In this document: positions 14,917 through 15,305 of the stretch, piece by piece | Layout: the number at the start of each line of letters is the position of its first letter | Position numbering within the stretch: position 1 is the stretch's first letter | Source: Alphaproteobacteria bacterium UBA2966 | GTDB lineage: Bacteria > Pseudomonadota > Alphaproteobacteria > UBA2966 | Assembly: GCA_002348365.1 (NCBI GenBank) | Contig: DEBC01000170.1 | Span: forward strand, 1-15,305 | Length of the DNA: 15,305 bases | Reading direction: 5' to 3' | Translations under genes and position numbers: made by a program | The notes under the pieces: generated by a model | Told to the model about the DNA's origin: nothing | Seen by the model: the letters and a program-made list of their open reading frames with translations, nothing else | Databases searched by the model: none

Positions 14917-15305
14917 TGTCTGGCCCGTCATACTCTCAGGAGGGTCAGGCGAGAGACTGTGGCCGTTGTCGCGTAAGCTCTATCCCAAGCAGTTCCAGGC
15001 GCTGACGAGCGATCTGTCTTTGTTCCAGGAATGTGCATTGCGGGTCGGGCCCGACTTTGGCTACCACCAGCCCGTGATCGTTTGTAATGATGATCATCGC
15101 TTCATTGCGGCGGAGCAATTGCGCCTGATTGGAATTGAACCCGCGACTATCCTGTTGGAACCCGTGAGTCGGAACACGGCTCCAGCCATTGCCGCCGCGG
15201 CTGAGTGGATCGCCCAAACCGATGCAGACGCTGTACTGGCCGTATTTCCATCGGACCACATGATTCCCGACGGTGCCGCCTTGCGGGAATCGCTGGCCGA
15301 AGGCG
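14909..15305 (+). CDS. Mannose-1-phosphate guanylyltransferase, 5' part (cut by window end)
   Basis: The frame from ATG 14909 stays open to the window edge and gives the first 132 residues. VWPVILSGGSGERLWPLSRK...PKQF (4-29) is the nucleotide-binding signature of the family; EPVSRNTAPAIAAAA (84-98) and AVFPSDHMI (111-119) are further conserved blocks. The enzyme makes GDP-mannose from GTP and mannose-1-phosphate for O-antigen, capsule or exopolysaccharide. ManC/AlgA-type proteins often carry a C-terminal mannose-6-phosphate isomerase domain; whether this one does lies outside the window. GGAG at 14898-14901 is 7 bases before the ATG, and the gene overlaps the hydrolase stop by 8 bases, so it is probably in the same transcript. 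It may open a polysaccharide gene cluster to the right. Confidence 0.9.
   Translation, partial: MVDVWPVILSGGSGERLWPLSRKLYPKQFQALTSDLSLFQECALRVGPDFGYHQPVIVCNDDHRFIAAEQLRLIGIEPATILLEPVSRNTAPAIAAAAEWIAQTDADAVLAVFPSDHMIPDGAALRESLAEG

Overview
The window is a gene-dense chromosomal stretch with moderately high GC. It most likely comes from an alphaproteobacterium, perhaps Rhodospirillales-like; this is inferred from gene content and order and was not tested by a search. The main pointers are the form of the family-4-type uracil-DNA glycosylase and its position divergent from an ETF-ubiquinone oxidoreductase, TPR protein and ispE series. I see no tRNA, rRNA, CRISPR array, insertion sequence, integrase or phage gene, and no recognisable defence system.

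Left part (1-3100). A small tautomerase-family enzyme is read rightward from a candidate sigma-70-type promoter. It faces an exported pentapeptide-repeat protein read leftward, and a perfect 9-bp hairpin separates their ends. Further right, a PA0069-type radical SAM protein is followed on the same strand by a small putative lipoprotein frame that had to be found by hand. That frame reads well on both sides of one in-frame TGA and ends 182 bp before the pentapeptide gene starts.

Middle (3285-5320). Three rightward genes are packed tightly: a class I glutamine amidotransferase, a TIGR04283-type family 2 glycosyltransferase and a TIGR04282-type (CofC-like, DUF2064) transferase. The two transferases belong to the families named after arsenosugar biosynthesis, but no arsM or arsS is in view.

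Middle right (5306-9538), all leftward: a uracil-DNA glycosylase, a large exported lytic transglycosylase, a MoaB/Mog-type molybdopterin protein overlapping its end, and the remains of an ABC permease of the FetB/UPF0014 family. The FetB relic lacks its first membrane segment and carries a one-base frameshift.

Right part (9667-15305), all rightward: ETF-ubiquinone oxidoreductase (electrons from acyl-CoA and other dehydrogenases to quinone), an exported TPR protein, ispE (MEP isoprenoid pathway), an alpha/beta-hydrolase lipoprotein and the start of a mannose-1-phosphate guanylyltransferase. From the TPR gene onward every junction overlaps (11, 4 and 8 bp), so these genes are probably translated together. 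The most useful points for a second look are the two broken or interrupted leftward reading frames, the amidotransferase-glycosyltransferase operon, and the unassigned lipoprotein hydrolase between ispE and the GDP-mannose gene.
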